Source: VXPQ01 sp965117025
GTDB taxonomy: Bacteria > Bacteroidota > Rhodothermia > Rhodothermales > VXPQ01
Assembly (NCBI GenBank): GCA_965117025.1
Contig: OZ220746.1
Span: forward strand, 2,814,571-2,878,570
DNA length: 64,000 nt
Direction of reading: 5' to 3'
Under the pieces are notes generated by a model. It had not been told where the DNA came from and made no database searches. It worked only from the letters and a program-made list of their open reading frames with translations. Positions 16,996-26,836 of this stretch are shown here, one piece after another (position 1 is the first letter of the stretch; every line of letters starts with the position of its first letter). The position numbers and the translations under genes are program-made.

Positions 16996-17358
16996 ATGCC
17001 GACCTACGTATACCGGCGTGAAGATGGTTCGAAATTCGAGATCGATCAGCGCATCACTGCAGACGCGCTGACGACATGCCCGGAAACAGGGCAGAGCGTG
17101 GAACGCATTATTACCGGCAGCGCCGGGCTTATCTTCAAAGGAAGCGGCTTTTACCTGACCGACTATGCGCGGGGGAATGGCGGAAGCGAGAATCGGGAAG
17201 TTCAGGGCAACGGCGAAAGCAAGGAATCGGCCGCAAAGGGTTCGGAAAAAAACGGCGCCGCTGCCGGAGAATCTTCCCCGTCCGGAGAAAAAGCCGTTGC
17301 AGGCGGCGAGGCAAGCCAGGAGTCTCCGGGAAGCGCTTCGACGAAGTCGGAGGAGTGA
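16996..17358 (+). CDS. FmdB-like protein with degenerate zinc ribbon
   Basis: A 120-residue protein. The N-terminal half follows the FmdB/regulatory zinc-ribbon pattern closely (MPTYVYRREDGSKFEI ... ERIITGSAGLIFKGSGFYLTDY), but only one of the four zinc-binding Cys remains. The first CxxC is replaced by RREDG, and the second CPxC reads CPETG. The C-terminal half is a low-complexity Gly/Ser/Glu/Ala tail. The function of the family is not established. It stands alone, between the GH3 fusion and the convergent ABC permease gene. Confidence 0.75.
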   Translation: MPTYVYRREDGSKFEIDQRITADALTTCPETGQSVERIITGSAGLIFKGSGFYLTDYARGNGGSENREVQGNGESKESAAKGSEKNGAAAGESSPSGEKAVAGGEASQESPGSASTKSEE

Positions 17359-17428
17359 TTGCGTCCCGGGTGGTCCGGCTACGGAATCTTCGAAGGGGAT
17401 TGTGCAAGCCGCAATATCCTTCTTTCTT

Positions 17429-18214
17429 TTACCGGAACTCCCTGACGGATTTCCCGGCGGTCCGAACGGCAAGCACCAGCATGGCCGCCACAAAGAGTCC
17501 GGTTACGGCAAGGGAAAGGGCGAACGAAGAAACATCGACCGGCGGGCCTTGCGGCCAGTACATGGCGGTTCGCAGTGCGTCGACCCCGTACGAAACCGGG
17601 TTGAGTCGGATGATCCATTGCAGGGCGGCCGGGGCGCCTTCGGCGGGGAAGAATGCGCCCGATAATACCCAAAGAGGAATCAGGCAGAGGTTCATCACGG
17701 CATGGAAGCCCCGTGTGGTGCGGCTATGCCAGGCGATGACGACGCCCAGTGCGGTGAAACCGAGCGCGACAAGCGCCAGAACACCGGCCATCAGGGCAAG
17801 ACTCAGGAGGTTCGGCACATGGCCCGTCAGGGGAATCAGGGCAAAAAACAACAGACCCTGTCCCACGGCGAGCGTGGTGCTTCCCAGTGCAGGGCCCAGC
17901 ACGAGAGACGATCTGCGGGCCGGGGTTGCGAGTGCGGCCTGCAGGAAGCCGCTATGGCGTTCTTCTACAATGGAGATCGTCGAGAAGATGGATGTAAAGA
18001 GCGCCACGAGCGCCATCATACCCGGAAACAGGAATTCCAGGTAGGGTATATCCATACCGGCCGGGGTCGGTAGACTGAAGGAGCCCCGGAAACCGAATCC
18101 CAGGAGTAACCAGACCGCGAGTGGCTGCAGCACAGCGCCTGCAACGCGGTTCGTGTCCCGTACGAACTTGACCATTTCCCGGCGCCAGAGCGCAGGCACG
18201 GCATGCATTTTCAT
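17429..18214 (-). CDS. ABC-2 type transporter permease
   Basis: A 261-residue membrane protein with six hydrophobic segments and the ABC-2 signature region YLEFLFPGMMALVALFTSIFSTISIVEERHSGFLQAALATPARRSSLVLGPALGS. It forms the channel for the ATPase encoded immediately upstream (5-bp gap). Placement after ctaA and ctaB in one strand suggests a role around cytochrome oxidase or heme maturation. The actual substrate cannot be told, and drug or copper-site accessory export (NosFY-like) are alternatives. Confidence 0.85.
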   Translation of the reverse strand: MKMHAVPALWRREMVKFVRDTNRVAGAVLQPLAVWLLLGFGFRGSFSLPTPAGMDIPYLEFLFPGMMALVALFTSIFSTISIVEERHSGFLQAALATPARRSSLVLGPALGSTTLAVGQGLLFFALIPLTGHVPNLLSLALMAGVLALVALGFTALGVVIAWHSRTTRGFHAVMNLCLIPLWVLSGAFFPAEGAPAALQWIIRLNPVSYGVDALRTAMYWPQGPPVDVSSFALSLAVTGLFVAAMLVLAVRTAGKSVREFR

Positions 18215-18219
18215 GACAT

Positions 18220-19170
18220 TTATTCTTTCGCCTGCAAGCCGTTTTCGTGAAGACCGTGCCCTGTATGCACCATGAAGACGTCTTCGAGCGTAGGGCGTCT
18301 GATGGTGGCTGACCGGATGGCGTCGCCGGCTGTTTCATAGACGGGGGAGAGCAGATCATGGGCATTGGCCCCGGAGAGCTGTACGCGCAAACCGATCACC
18401 TGCGTCGAAACATCGAATTGCCTTGCTATGCGTTCGGCAAGATCCTGCGGGTCGTCGCATTCGATCCACAGTGTTTCCTCCCCGATAGCCTGTTTAAGCG
18501 CGGCGGGCGTGCCGTGAGCCACTACCCGGCCCCGGTCCAGAATAGCGAGATGGTCGCAACGGTCGGCCTCCTCCATGAGGTGTGTGGCCAGTACAATAGT
18601 GGTTCCTTCCTGGCGTCGGAGACGGTCGATGGCTTCCCGGAATGCCTGCCGGGCCGCCGGGTCCAGTCCGATGACCGGTTCGTCGAGCAGCAGGAGCGGT
18701 GGTGCGTGCAGGAGGCCTCGCACCAGATCGACGCGGCGTTTCAGGCCGCCGGAAAGGCGTTCCATGCGTTCGTGGAGCCGTTCTTCCAACCCGAAAAGCG
18801 GCAGTAGCCTGGCGAGCCGCTCCCGGAATGCGCTGCGCTCCAGGCCATACAGTGCGGCATGGGTACGCAGATTTTCCTGTACGGTCAGTTCTCCGTCCAG
18901 AGCTACACTCTGGAAAACAATGCCGGTATGTTGACGAACACGGGCAGGGTGCGTTCGGGGATCAGCCCCGAAGATGCGTACCGTCCCTTCCGATGGATTC
19001 AGAAGCGTCGCAAGAATGCGAAACAGGGTGGTCTTTCCGCTGCCGTTCGGGCCGAGGAGGCCATAGAAGGTTCCCTGCGGTACGGTCAGCGAGATGTTAT
19101 CCAGTGCCGTGAGCGATCCGTACCGATGGGTGAGATGGTCGATCTGGACGGGATGAACCGGCATGGACAT
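18220..19170 (-). CDS. ABC transporter ATP-binding protein
   Basis: A 316-residue ATPase of the DrrA/CcmA type. Walker A GPNGSGKTT is at residues 40-48, Q-loop GIVFQSVALDGELTV follows, then signature LSGGLKRRVDL, Walker B LLLLDEPVIGLD and switch His in LATHLMEEADRC. A C-terminal extension of about 90 residues after the ATPase core is typical of ABC-2 exporter partners. It pairs with the permease gene that starts 5 bp downstream and follows ctaB by about 40 bp, so all are probably one transcript. Confidence 0.9.
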   Translation of the reverse strand: MSMPVHPVQIDHLTHRYGSLTALDNISLTVPQGTFYGLLGPNGSGKTTLFRILATLLNPSEGTVRIFGADPRTHPARVRQHTGIVFQSVALDGELTVQENLRTHAALYGLERSAFRERLARLLPLFGLEERLHERMERLSGGLKRRVDLVRGLLHAPPLLLLDEPVIGLDPAARQAFREAIDRLRRQEGTTIVLATHLMEEADRCDHLAILDRGRVVAHGTPAALKQAIGEETLWIECDDPQDLAERIARQFDVSTQVIGLRVQLSGANAHDLLSPVYETAGDAIRSATIRRPTLEDVFMVHTGHGLHENGLQAKE

Positions 19171-19209
19171 GCTTGCAGAGGCGGAAACCGGTCAGATGCA
19201 TACCGGCCA

Positions 19210-20178
19210 TTAAAAGAGATTGCCGAGTACGATACGGTCGACAAGAAGGACGAGAATGAGTCCCGGAATGTACCGGATCGATATGTTCAGAACACGTCGG
19301 GCATCCTGGATTTCACTGCTGCGATGGAAGGCGAGGGCAGCGTGCAGAAACCATGCGCCCAGTGCAACGGCGCCAATGGCATAGGCCCATCCGGCGAGAG
19401 AGAGGGCAACAGGCCAGAGGCTCAACCCGAGGAGAAGGATGGTGAAGAAAAGCGTTTGCCGTGTGGTCGAGCGGCCTGACGGATCCGCCACAGGAAGCAT
19501 GGCATACCCGCCCCGTTCGTAATCCTTGCGATACATCCAGGCGAGTGCAAGAAAATGCGGCATTTGCCATGCAGCGAGGATGGCGAAAGCGGCAATGCCG
19601 CCCCAGCCGATGGATCCGGTAGCCGCCGTCCATCCGCCCAGCGCAGGCAAAGCGCCTGGCAGCGTACCCATTAGGGTATTCCATCGGGAACGGCGCTTGA
19701 GGGGGGTGTATGCGAACAGATAAAGTAAAACCGTCGCCAGCGCCAGCACGCCGGTAAGGGGATTGACGAGCGGGCACAACAGCCCGATTCCCGCTGCGGC
19801 CAGAATGGCCCCGAAGTACAGTGCTGCCGATGGGGAAATTCGCCCCGAGGGGAGGGGACGATTCATCGTCCGGCGCATGGCGCCGTCATAATCCCTTTCT
19901 ATCCAGTGATTCAGCGCGCCTGCGCCCGCACTCGTGAGCGTGACGCCGATAAGAAGAAGGGCAAGGCGCCCGAGGTCGATAAATTCTGCAGGCGCAAGGA
20001 AAAACCCTCCGACGGATGACAGCGCGACGAGCAGCGTGATTTCAGGTTTCGCCAGCTCGATATAGGAGCCAAGGGTACTCGACCGGGAACGGTCCGGGTG
20101 GATCGCATGGGCCGCGCCGGTTTTTACGCCAGGCGCAAGCGCATTGCGAGGGGTTTCTTCGGAAGGGCGTTGCGGCAC
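19210..20178 (-). CDS. ctaB: Protoheme IX farnesyltransferase (heme O synthase)
   Basis: A 322-residue UbiA-superfamily membrane enzyme that adds a farnesyl chain to heme B to make heme O. The prenyl-diphosphate/Mg motif LNHWIERDYDGAMRRTMNRP, followed by LPSGRISPSAAL, is diagnostic of CtaB rather than of EboC or other UbiA members. The second Asp-rich loop region appears as AWMYRKDYERGGYAMLPV. About eight hydrophobic helices are visible. The start is GTG 20178; the long hydrophilic N-terminus (about 40 residues) precedes the first helix. It lies between ctaA upstream and the ABC genes downstream. Confidence 0.92.
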   Translation of the reverse strand: MPQRPSEETPRNALAPGVKTGAAHAIHPDRSRSSTLGSYIELAKPEITLLVALSSVGGFFLAPAEFIDLGRLALLLIGVTLTSAGAGALNHWIERDYDGAMRRTMNRPLPSGRISPSAALYFGAILAAAGIGLLCPLVNPLTGVLALATVLLYLFAYTPLKRRSRWNTLMGTLPGALPALGGWTAATGSIGWGGIAAFAILAAWQMPHFLALAWMYRKDYERGGYAMLPVADPSGRSTTRQTLFFTILLLGLSLWPVALSLAGWAYAIGAVALGAWFLHAALAFHRSSEIQDARRVLNISIRYIPGLILVLLVDRIVLGNLF

Positions 20179-20200
20179 GAGCGTACGTGTCGGGACGGTG

Positions 20201-20213
20201 GATCAGAGTATCC
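20201..20213. repeat. Dispersed repeat, single end
   Basis: GATCAGAGTATCC followed by TTAAAAT matches the outer end of the dispersed repeat family, including the TTAAA just outside the 187-bp copy. It lies in the ctaA-ctaB gap. No partner end was found within 200 bp. Confidence 0.6.
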
Positions 20214-20251
20214 TTAAAATATAACGGATTTCGCGTTAGGGAGTGTGGGTT

Positions 20252-21199
20252 TCAGGTGAACTCTTTAGGGCCTGTTAGCCGGTATGCGCCGAGGACAGCC
20301 AGCACGGAAGCGGCCATCAGGAGGGCCCCGATGACCATATGAGAGGTGTTCACCACCACCTGAAGGTTACTCGGTTCGAGCATGCCGACGTCGTCCAGCG
20401 TAACCACATAGGCTGTCACGCCCAGAAGTACTTGCACCCCTGCAAGCATCACGAGAAAGCGCACAGCGGAATACAGCACGCGCGTGGCTCGAAAACCTTT
20501 AAATACACATCTGAACAGATAAGCGATCGCGATGGTCACGAAGATGGCCCCGCAAATATGGAGGACTACAAGGACCGGATCGATGCCCGTGCCCGGATGG
20601 CGGAGCAGGGCGCCGAGGATAATCTGGACATACAGGAGGCTGAGGGTTACGAGCGATATCCGCCATGGGGCGGATGCGTTTTTGGCATCGGGAATCTCTG
20701 TGTCTTTTTCCAGCCAGGCGTTCGACGTGAACAGCGCCATCGCAACAATAAGACCGAGGAACAGTTGCGCCATACAGGCATGAACCACGGCAAGGTCCAG
20801 GGAAAGCCACACGACCCGCAGTCCGCCGAGCACACCTTGCAAGGACACGAGCACCACCGCGATGATCGCAAGTTTTTTCAACCATCTGCGCGGCTCGGCA
20901 ATCCAGGTCCACACGGCGAGGATCAGGGTCAGCGTTCCTGTCAACATACCGAGGAGACGATGGCCGTGCTCGGCCAACACCGGGGTGAGTTTCCACCATT
21001 CCGGCCAGGGATTGAAAGGATCATACGAATTGAATGACGAAGGCCAGTCGGGTACGGCAAGGCCCGCGTTGATACTGGTCACGAAAGCGCCCCACGCCAT
21101 GAGCAGGATGGTGGAGAGGCCAGTCAGGACCGTGAAGCGATATCGCCACCGTATTTCGGCGCGGGGCGGATCCACAGGCATGTGCGGAAGGTTCATCAT
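20252..21199 (-). CDS. ctaA: Heme A synthase (COX15/CtaA)
   Basis: A 315-residue, eight-helix membrane enzyme that oxidises heme O to heme A for aa3-type oxidases. Heme-ligand histidines are visible in LAEHGHRLLGM, AVVHACMAQLFLG, LVVLHICGAIFV and NTSHMVIGALL. The segment AGLAVPDWPSSFN is a conserved CtaA periplasmic loop. ATG 21199 is chosen; a longer frame back to 21331 would run through the dispersed repeat and encodes low-complexity sequence. The product feeds from ctaB directly downstream. Confidence 0.9.
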   Translation of the reverse strand: MMNLPHMPVDPPRAEIRWRYRFTVLTGLSTILLMAWGAFVTSINAGLAVPDWPSSFNSYDPFNPWPEWWKLTPVLAEHGHRLLGMLTGTLTLILAVWTWIAEPRRWLKKLAIIAVVLVSLQGVLGGLRVVWLSLDLAVVHACMAQLFLGLIVAMALFTSNAWLEKDTEIPDAKNASAPWRISLVTLSLLYVQIILGALLRHPGTGIDPVLVVLHICGAIFVTIAIAYLFRCVFKGFRATRVLYSAVRFLVMLAGVQVLLGVTAYVVTLDDVGMLEPSNLQVVVNTSHMVIGALLMAASVLAVLGAYRLTGPKEFT

Positions 21200-21276
21200 G
21201 CAAAAGCAGTTGCCGGAAAGAAGGGCTCGCGGAGGCGGTCGGGATGACCGCGATGCGGCGTGTGTTGCTTCGTGCT

Positions 21277-21304
21277 GATCGAAGCGGTTTTGATCAGAGT
21301 ATCC
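21277..21304. repeat. Dispersed repeat, single end
   Basis: Read on the minus strand, this is GGATACTCTGATCAA followed by a CTTCGATCAGC-like tract. It matches the first 30 or so bases of the 187-bp copy at 57068. It lies between divergent ctaA and glmM and could overlap their promoters. Confidence 0.65.
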
Positions 21305-21318
21305 TGTACATTTTACGT

Positions 21319-22728
21319 ATGTCGACGACACTTATCGCCTCTGTTTCAGGAATTCGCGGCATTTTCGGCAACGGACTGGACCCCGAAGTACTTGCCCGCT
21401 ATGCCGGCGCCTATGGCGCATGGTGCCTTCGACGAACTGCTTCTGCAGGGCGAAATCCGGTGGTGGTGGTTGGGCGCGATGCCCGCGTCAGCGGGGAAGT
21501 GTGCGCTTCCATCGTAATCGCCACGCTGCGAAGCGCGGGTATCGATGTGGTCGATACGGGGCTGGCTACCACGCCCACGGTTGAAATGGCCGTGACCGCC
21601 CTGAGTGCTTCAGGGGGAATCGTCCTGTCGGCCTCGCACAACCCGCCCGAATGGAATGCGCTGAAATTACTGAATGAAAAGGGCGAATTTCTGAGCCCGG
21701 AGGAGGGGAAGGAAGTACTGCACTTTGCCGAAAGCGGGAAAGCGGACGTAGCTCCACGGGATTCTCCGGGCGGATACAGACAGGAAGATTTCCTTGCGTA
21801 TCATATCGACCGCATTCTTGCCCTCGAATACATAGATGTCGAGGCCATTGCCCGCAAGGACTTTTCCGTGGTGATCGATGCCGTCAATTCTGTGGGCGGC
21901 ATTGCCTTGCCGGCTCTGCTGAAGCGGCTGGGGGTCCGTGAGGAGCGTATTCACTGCCTGCACTGCGAACCCACGGGCCTTTTTGCGCACCCCGCCGAAC
22001 CGCTTCAGGAGCATCTTTTCGAATTGATGGAGACGGTGGCGGCAGTGGGTGCGGATGCAGGGTTTGCCGTAGACCCTGATGCGGACCGTTTGGCCCTGGT
22101 GGCCGCTGACGGAACATACATGGGCGAGGAGCTGACGCAGGTGGTTGCCGCTGAGTTCATGTGGCAGATCCGGCCGGGTCCGTTTGTTACCAACCTTTCT
22201 TCCTCACGCGCTATCGACGATGTGGCCGCCCCATTCGGTCAGCAGGTGTTTCGCTCGCCCGTGGGGGAGATTCACGTGGTGAAGAAGATGCAGGAGAAAG
22301 GCGCGGTGCTGGGAGGCGAGGGCAACGGCGGCGTCATTTTGCCCGATCTGCATTACGGGAGAGATGCCCTCGCGGGCGCTGCGCTCGTTTTGCAGCACAT
22401 GGCGAATCGCAGCGAGTCGCTTTCGGCTATGAAGGCGCGCCTTCCAAAGTATGTGTTGAGCAAGAACAAGGCGCCTGTGGGCGAGCGCGATCCCGGAACC
22501 CTCCTTGCCTCCCTGGCCGAACGCTACCGGGAGTATGATACGAATACCATCGACGGCCTCAAGATCGACTTCGAGGACGCATGGGTGCACCTGCGCAAAT
22601 CCAATACGGAACCCATTGTCCGTATTTATGCCGAGGCGCCCTCGCAGGAGCGTGCCTCGGCACTGGCTGCCCGGTTCATTGCCGAAATCGAAGCGGCGGC
22701 AAACGATAGCTCCGTTTCGGACCGTTGA
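21319..22728 (+). CDS. glmM: Phosphoglucosamine mutase (phosphohexomutase family)
   Basis: A 469-residue alpha-D-phosphohexomutase. Visible are SVSGIRGIFG near the N-terminus, the phosphoserine loop LSASHNPPEWNALK, the Mg-binding DPDADRLALV, the sugar-binding GGEGNGGVI and the phosphate-binding RKSNTEPIVRIY. It most likely interconverts glucosamine-6-P and glucosamine-1-P for UDP-GlcNAc synthesis; phosphomannomutase activity is possible. ATG 21319 is chosen because the family begins just before the SGIRG motif. It is convergent with groEL. Confidence 0.85.
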   Translation: MSTTLIASVSGIRGIFGNGLDPEVLARYAGAYGAWCLRRTASAGRNPVVVVGRDARVSGEVCASIVIATLRSAGIDVVDTGLATTPTVEMAVTALSASGGIVLSASHNPPEWNALKLLNEKGEFLSPEEGKEVLHFAESGKADVAPRDSPGGYRQEDFLAYHIDRILALEYIDVEAIARKDFSVVIDAVNSVGGIALPALLKRLGVREERIHCLHCEPTGLFAHPAEPLQEHLFELMETVAAVGADAGFAVDPDADRLALVAADGTYMGEELTQVVAAEFMWQIRPGPFVTNLSSSRAIDDVAAPFGQQVFRSPVGEIHVVKKMQEKGAVLGGEGNGGVILPDLHYGRDALAGAALVLQHMANRSESLSAMKARLPKYVLSKNKAPVGERDPGTLLASLAERYREYDTNTIDGLKIDFEDAWVHLRKSNTEPIVRIYAEAPSQERASALAARFIAEIEAAANDSSVSDR

Positions 22729-22740
22729 ACGGGGCCTGTC

Positions 22741-24396
<1,656 letters not shown>

Positions 24397-24487
24397 GATA
24401 ATATGGTGTATGTGTTTTTCTTTGCGTAAAAGGAAAAAGGACCGATCAGCAGCGCGCCGGCGATCCGTAAAGAGAAAGAAAGCGCCC

Positions 24488-24775
24488 TTATCCGATGACG
24501 CCGAGGATGTCGCTCTCGCGCATGATGAGCACGTCCTGGCCGTCAAGGGTGATCTCCGTTCCCGAATACTTGCCGTAGAGTACGGTGTCTCCCGCCTTTA
24601 CGGTCATCTCGACATGCTTGCCGTTCTCTACCTGGCCGGGACCCACGAACAGGATGGTGCCGCGCTGCGGCTTCTCCTGCGCCGTGTCGGGAATGAACAA
24701 GCCGCTCGATGTCTTCTCCTCGGCAGCCTCCGGCTGAACCACCACGCGGTCGCCTATTGGGGTTATGCTGGTCAT
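24488..24775 (-). CDS. groES: Co-chaperonin GroES
   Basis: A 95-residue co-chaperonin, the lid of the GroEL chamber. ITPIGDRVVVQPEAAEEKTSSGLFIPDTAQEKP covers the N-terminal strand and the mobile loop. It ends with the characteristic GQDVLIMRESDILGVIG. First gene of the groES-groEL operon. Confidence 0.97.
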   Translation of the reverse strand: MTSITPIGDRVVVQPEAAEEKTSSGLFIPDTAQEKPQRGTILFVGPGQVENGKHVEMTVKAGDTVLYGKYSGTEITLDGQDVLIMRESDILGVIG

Positions 24776-24817
24776 AACGATGTTGCGTTTGGAATGTATA
24801 GTGTTGGACAGTTAAGC

Positions 24818-24846
24818 AAAGTAGGGTGATCAAAAAACGTAGTCAA
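24818..24846 (-). promoter_or_regulatory. Promoter candidate for groES-groEL
   Basis: On the minus strand TTGACT (24846-24841), a 17-bp spacer and TACTTT (24823-24818). The predicted start near 24811 leaves about 35 nt of leader. No CIRCE inverted repeat is present. Confidence 0.5.
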
Positions 24847-24942
24847 GACATGCAGGGCTTGGAGGAATGAAACTCATGTTAATTAGATACGTGAGAATTG
24901 TCCTGTCAGTGTATGATTAATGAGGGATCCGCCTTACAACGG

Positions 24943-25419
24943 ATGAAGCGAAAAGATCGGAGATGGGCAGGCTGGATGCTGGCCGCCGGTTTCGTATGGA
25001 TGGTTTTTGGCCTGGTTATGGCTCCGCCGTTCGTGGGCGAAGGCCTGCGGCACGTGATTATGCTGGGGTTTTCGGAGATATGTCATCAGATTCCGGGTCG
25101 TTCCCCCCACATTCAGGGCGTGCAGCTTGCTGCGTGCGACCGCTGTTTCGGTATGTATGCGGCGCTGGCGGCGGCGCCTTTTCTGGCCTTGAGTTTGAGG
25201 CCGTGGAATGCCTGGATAGAACGTCACGCAAAATACCTCGTTGCGGGAAGTCTGATCATTCTGGCTACGGACTGGGGCGGTGATATCGTCGGGTTATGGA
25301 CCAACACGCCGTGGAGCAGAGCGCTCACGGGCGCTGTGTTTGGCTGTGTGGCGGGCTATTTTCTTGTGTGCGCCATTATCTCGCTTATGGCGAAAGACGA
25401 AAAATTCTGCTATACTTAA
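24943..25419 (+). CDS. DUF2085 family membrane protein
   Basis: A 158-residue membrane protein with about four hydrophobic segments. It carries the DUF2085 signature EICHQIPGRSPHIQGVQLAACDRCFGMYAAL, whose Cys/His arrangement suggests a metal or thiol site at the membrane face. The function of the family is unknown. ATG 24943 gives the basic MKRKDRRW n-region; ATG 24913 is an alternative ten codons upstream. Its TAA stop falls inside a copy of the dispersed repeat, so the present C-terminus may have been set by that element. Confidence 0.75.
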   Translation: MKRKDRRWAGWMLAAGFVWMVFGLVMAPPFVGEGLRHVIMLGFSEICHQIPGRSPHIQGVQLAACDRCFGMYAALAAAPFLALSLRPWNAWIERHAKYLVAGSLIILATDWGGDIVGLWTNTPWSRALTGAVFGCVAGYFLVCAIISLMAKDEKFCYT

Positions 25420-25434
25420 TCAGAGTATCCTTAC
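25414..25434. repeat. Dispersed repeat, right end
   Basis: ACTTAATCAGAGTATCCTTAC matches the right end of the copies at 5390-5428 and 57068-57254. It contains the stop codon of the preceding DUF2085 gene. Confidence 0.65.
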
Positions 25435-25542
25435 GCAGAATCCTGGCGCACCCCCTGCATGGCCTGTGCACACTATGTGCAGTCAACAGGCCCCGGTTTT
25501 CTGCCCCTTCGTTTTTCCCATTCCACCGTTTTTTTTCTGACC

Positions 25543-26040
25543 ATGCCAAATAAAAGGGAATCCATTCTTCTCGTGGGCGTCATTACCGGACTGGTTGTGG
25601 TATTGGCTTCCTTCATACCGGCGGCCGGTGATTTCATCGGTTGTCTGGCGTACATAGGCGCCGGGATGCTTGTTGTCTGGCATTACGTTGACAAGCATAG
25701 CGTCACCCTCACAGGCGGGCAGGGCATCGGTCTTGGTGTGTTGACCTGTCTCGCGGCGTATGTTACTGCATTCGTTCTGGATGCGGGGCTTCGGGCGCTG
25801 GCCATCAAACCAAGCTGGCAGGAAGAAATGCGTCAGGGCATGGAGCAAGGCGGCGCGGACATGTCGCAACTCGGCGGATTCGGCGAGTTTATGACGTCTC
25901 CCGGTTTTCTCGGCGTGATGATTTTAGTCGGGCTCGTATTCGCTGTGATCGCCGGCGTCATCGGCGGCGTCATCGGCAGCAAACTGTTCAAGCGTGGGGA
26001 GGAAGAGGGTGCAGTCCAGGACAGCAGCGATCTGATCTAG
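25543..26040 (+). CDS. Small integral membrane protein, unknown
   Basis: A 165-residue protein with four hydrophobic segments: ILLVGVITGLVVVLASFIPA, CLAYIGAGMLVVWHY, LGVLTCLAAYVTAFVLDA, and a Gly/Val-rich last helix VMILVGLVFAVIAGVIGGVIGSKLF. An amphipathic, Met/Gln/Glu-rich stretch sits between helices 3 and 4. The layout resembles DUF4199-like proteins of this phylum, but I cannot assign a family firmly. ATG 25543 is the first Met with a basic n-region. Confidence 0.6.
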   Translation: MPNKRESILLVGVITGLVVVLASFIPAAGDFIGCLAYIGAGMLVVWHYVDKHSVTLTGGQGIGLGVLTCLAAYVTAFVLDAGLRALAIKPSWQEEMRQGMEQGGADMSQLGGFGEFMTSPGFLGVMILVGLVFAVIAGVIGGVIGSKLFKRGEEEGAVQDSSDLI

Positions 26041-26072
26041 GGCCTGATCCAACCGGAGGAAGCAGAGCCGCT

Positions 26073-26741
26073 TCATGTCCTGAAGGGCAGTCCGGATCTC
26101 CAGCGTAGCGAAACGGGTCGGTCGAGCAGTTCTTTCAGCACGACCGCTTCTTGCAGCGAACCGCGTGCAACGAGTCCCCGCAGGGTATGACCGGGAGTTT
26201 TTGGACGTTCGTACGGGGATAGTCCTTCGGCTGCGGCCTCCGGGGTTTCTTCTTTATCGTTCCGGATCAGTTCGCTTCCTTTCGCTTCGAACGCTTCTTC
26301 TTCGGCGAACAAAGCGTCTGCTTCGTAGATCGCTTCCGGCACGGATCGTTCCTGCCAGTGATCGTACACAGGGGCTTCTTCCAGCGCCAGGTCCATGGGG
26401 AACAGGGAGGTCCCGCGATCCATACCGGCTTTTTGGCCAGGGTCGTCTTCGGCATCAAAAGGCATCAGGGAGGCAGTCGGGTAGCCCGCTGTTTCCACGG
26501 ACTCTTTTTGGCTGCTGTCTTCCTGCATCATGCTTTCCGGAAAGCCCAGCGCCACGCCGATTTCGCCAAGCGCTTCCCGCAATTCTTGCCGGTTCTTCTG
26601 TAACAGCACCCGTTCGGATTCTGCCCGTCCCGGTTCGCGCACCGGAGGTTTTTTGGCCGTCTCCGGCTTGCGCGAGCCGAAGAAGACCCGCTTCAGGACG
26701 TAAAAAAGCGGAATAATCCAGAAAAGGTCTCCAAAATCCAT
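26073..26741 (-). CDS. Hypothetical protein with N-terminal membrane segment
   Basis: A 222-residue protein starting with a single hydrophobic segment (LFWIIPLFYVLKRVFF). A basic linker and then a long acidic, low-complexity region rich in Glu, Asp and Ala follow. The C-terminus (TLRGLVARGSLQEAVVLKELLDRPVSLRWR) looks like a short folded helix pair. No family recognised. It ends 32 bp from the convergent membrane-protein gene and lies 95 bp downstream of mutY on the same strand. Confidence 0.55.
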   Translation of the reverse strand: MDFGDLFWIIPLFYVLKRVFFGSRKPETAKKPPVREPGRAESERVLLQKNRQELREALGEIGVALGFPESMMQEDSSQKESVETAGYPTASLMPFDAEDDPGQKAGMDRGTSLFPMDLALEEAPVYDHWQERSVPEAIYEADALFAEEEAFEAKGSELIRNDKEETPEAAAEGLSPYERPKTPGHTLRGLVARGSLQEAVVLKELLDRPVSLRWRSGLPFRT

Positions 26742-26836
26742 AGTCTGTCAGCCCCTGGCGTTTTGTGGGGTATGCCCGTTTTCGGGAAGACGAACGATGC
26801 GGGCTCTTTTTCCTACGTGCCGGCAATCAACTCGTT

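Noticed and set aside
19210..20178. Reading this UbiA gene as the missing eboC
   Set aside because: The NHWIERDYDGAMRRTMNRPLPSGR region is the heme O synthase signature, and the gene sits next to ctaA.
24776..24900. CIRCE heat-shock element upstream of groES
   Set aside because: No TTAGCACTC-N9-GAGTGCTAA or close variant was found.
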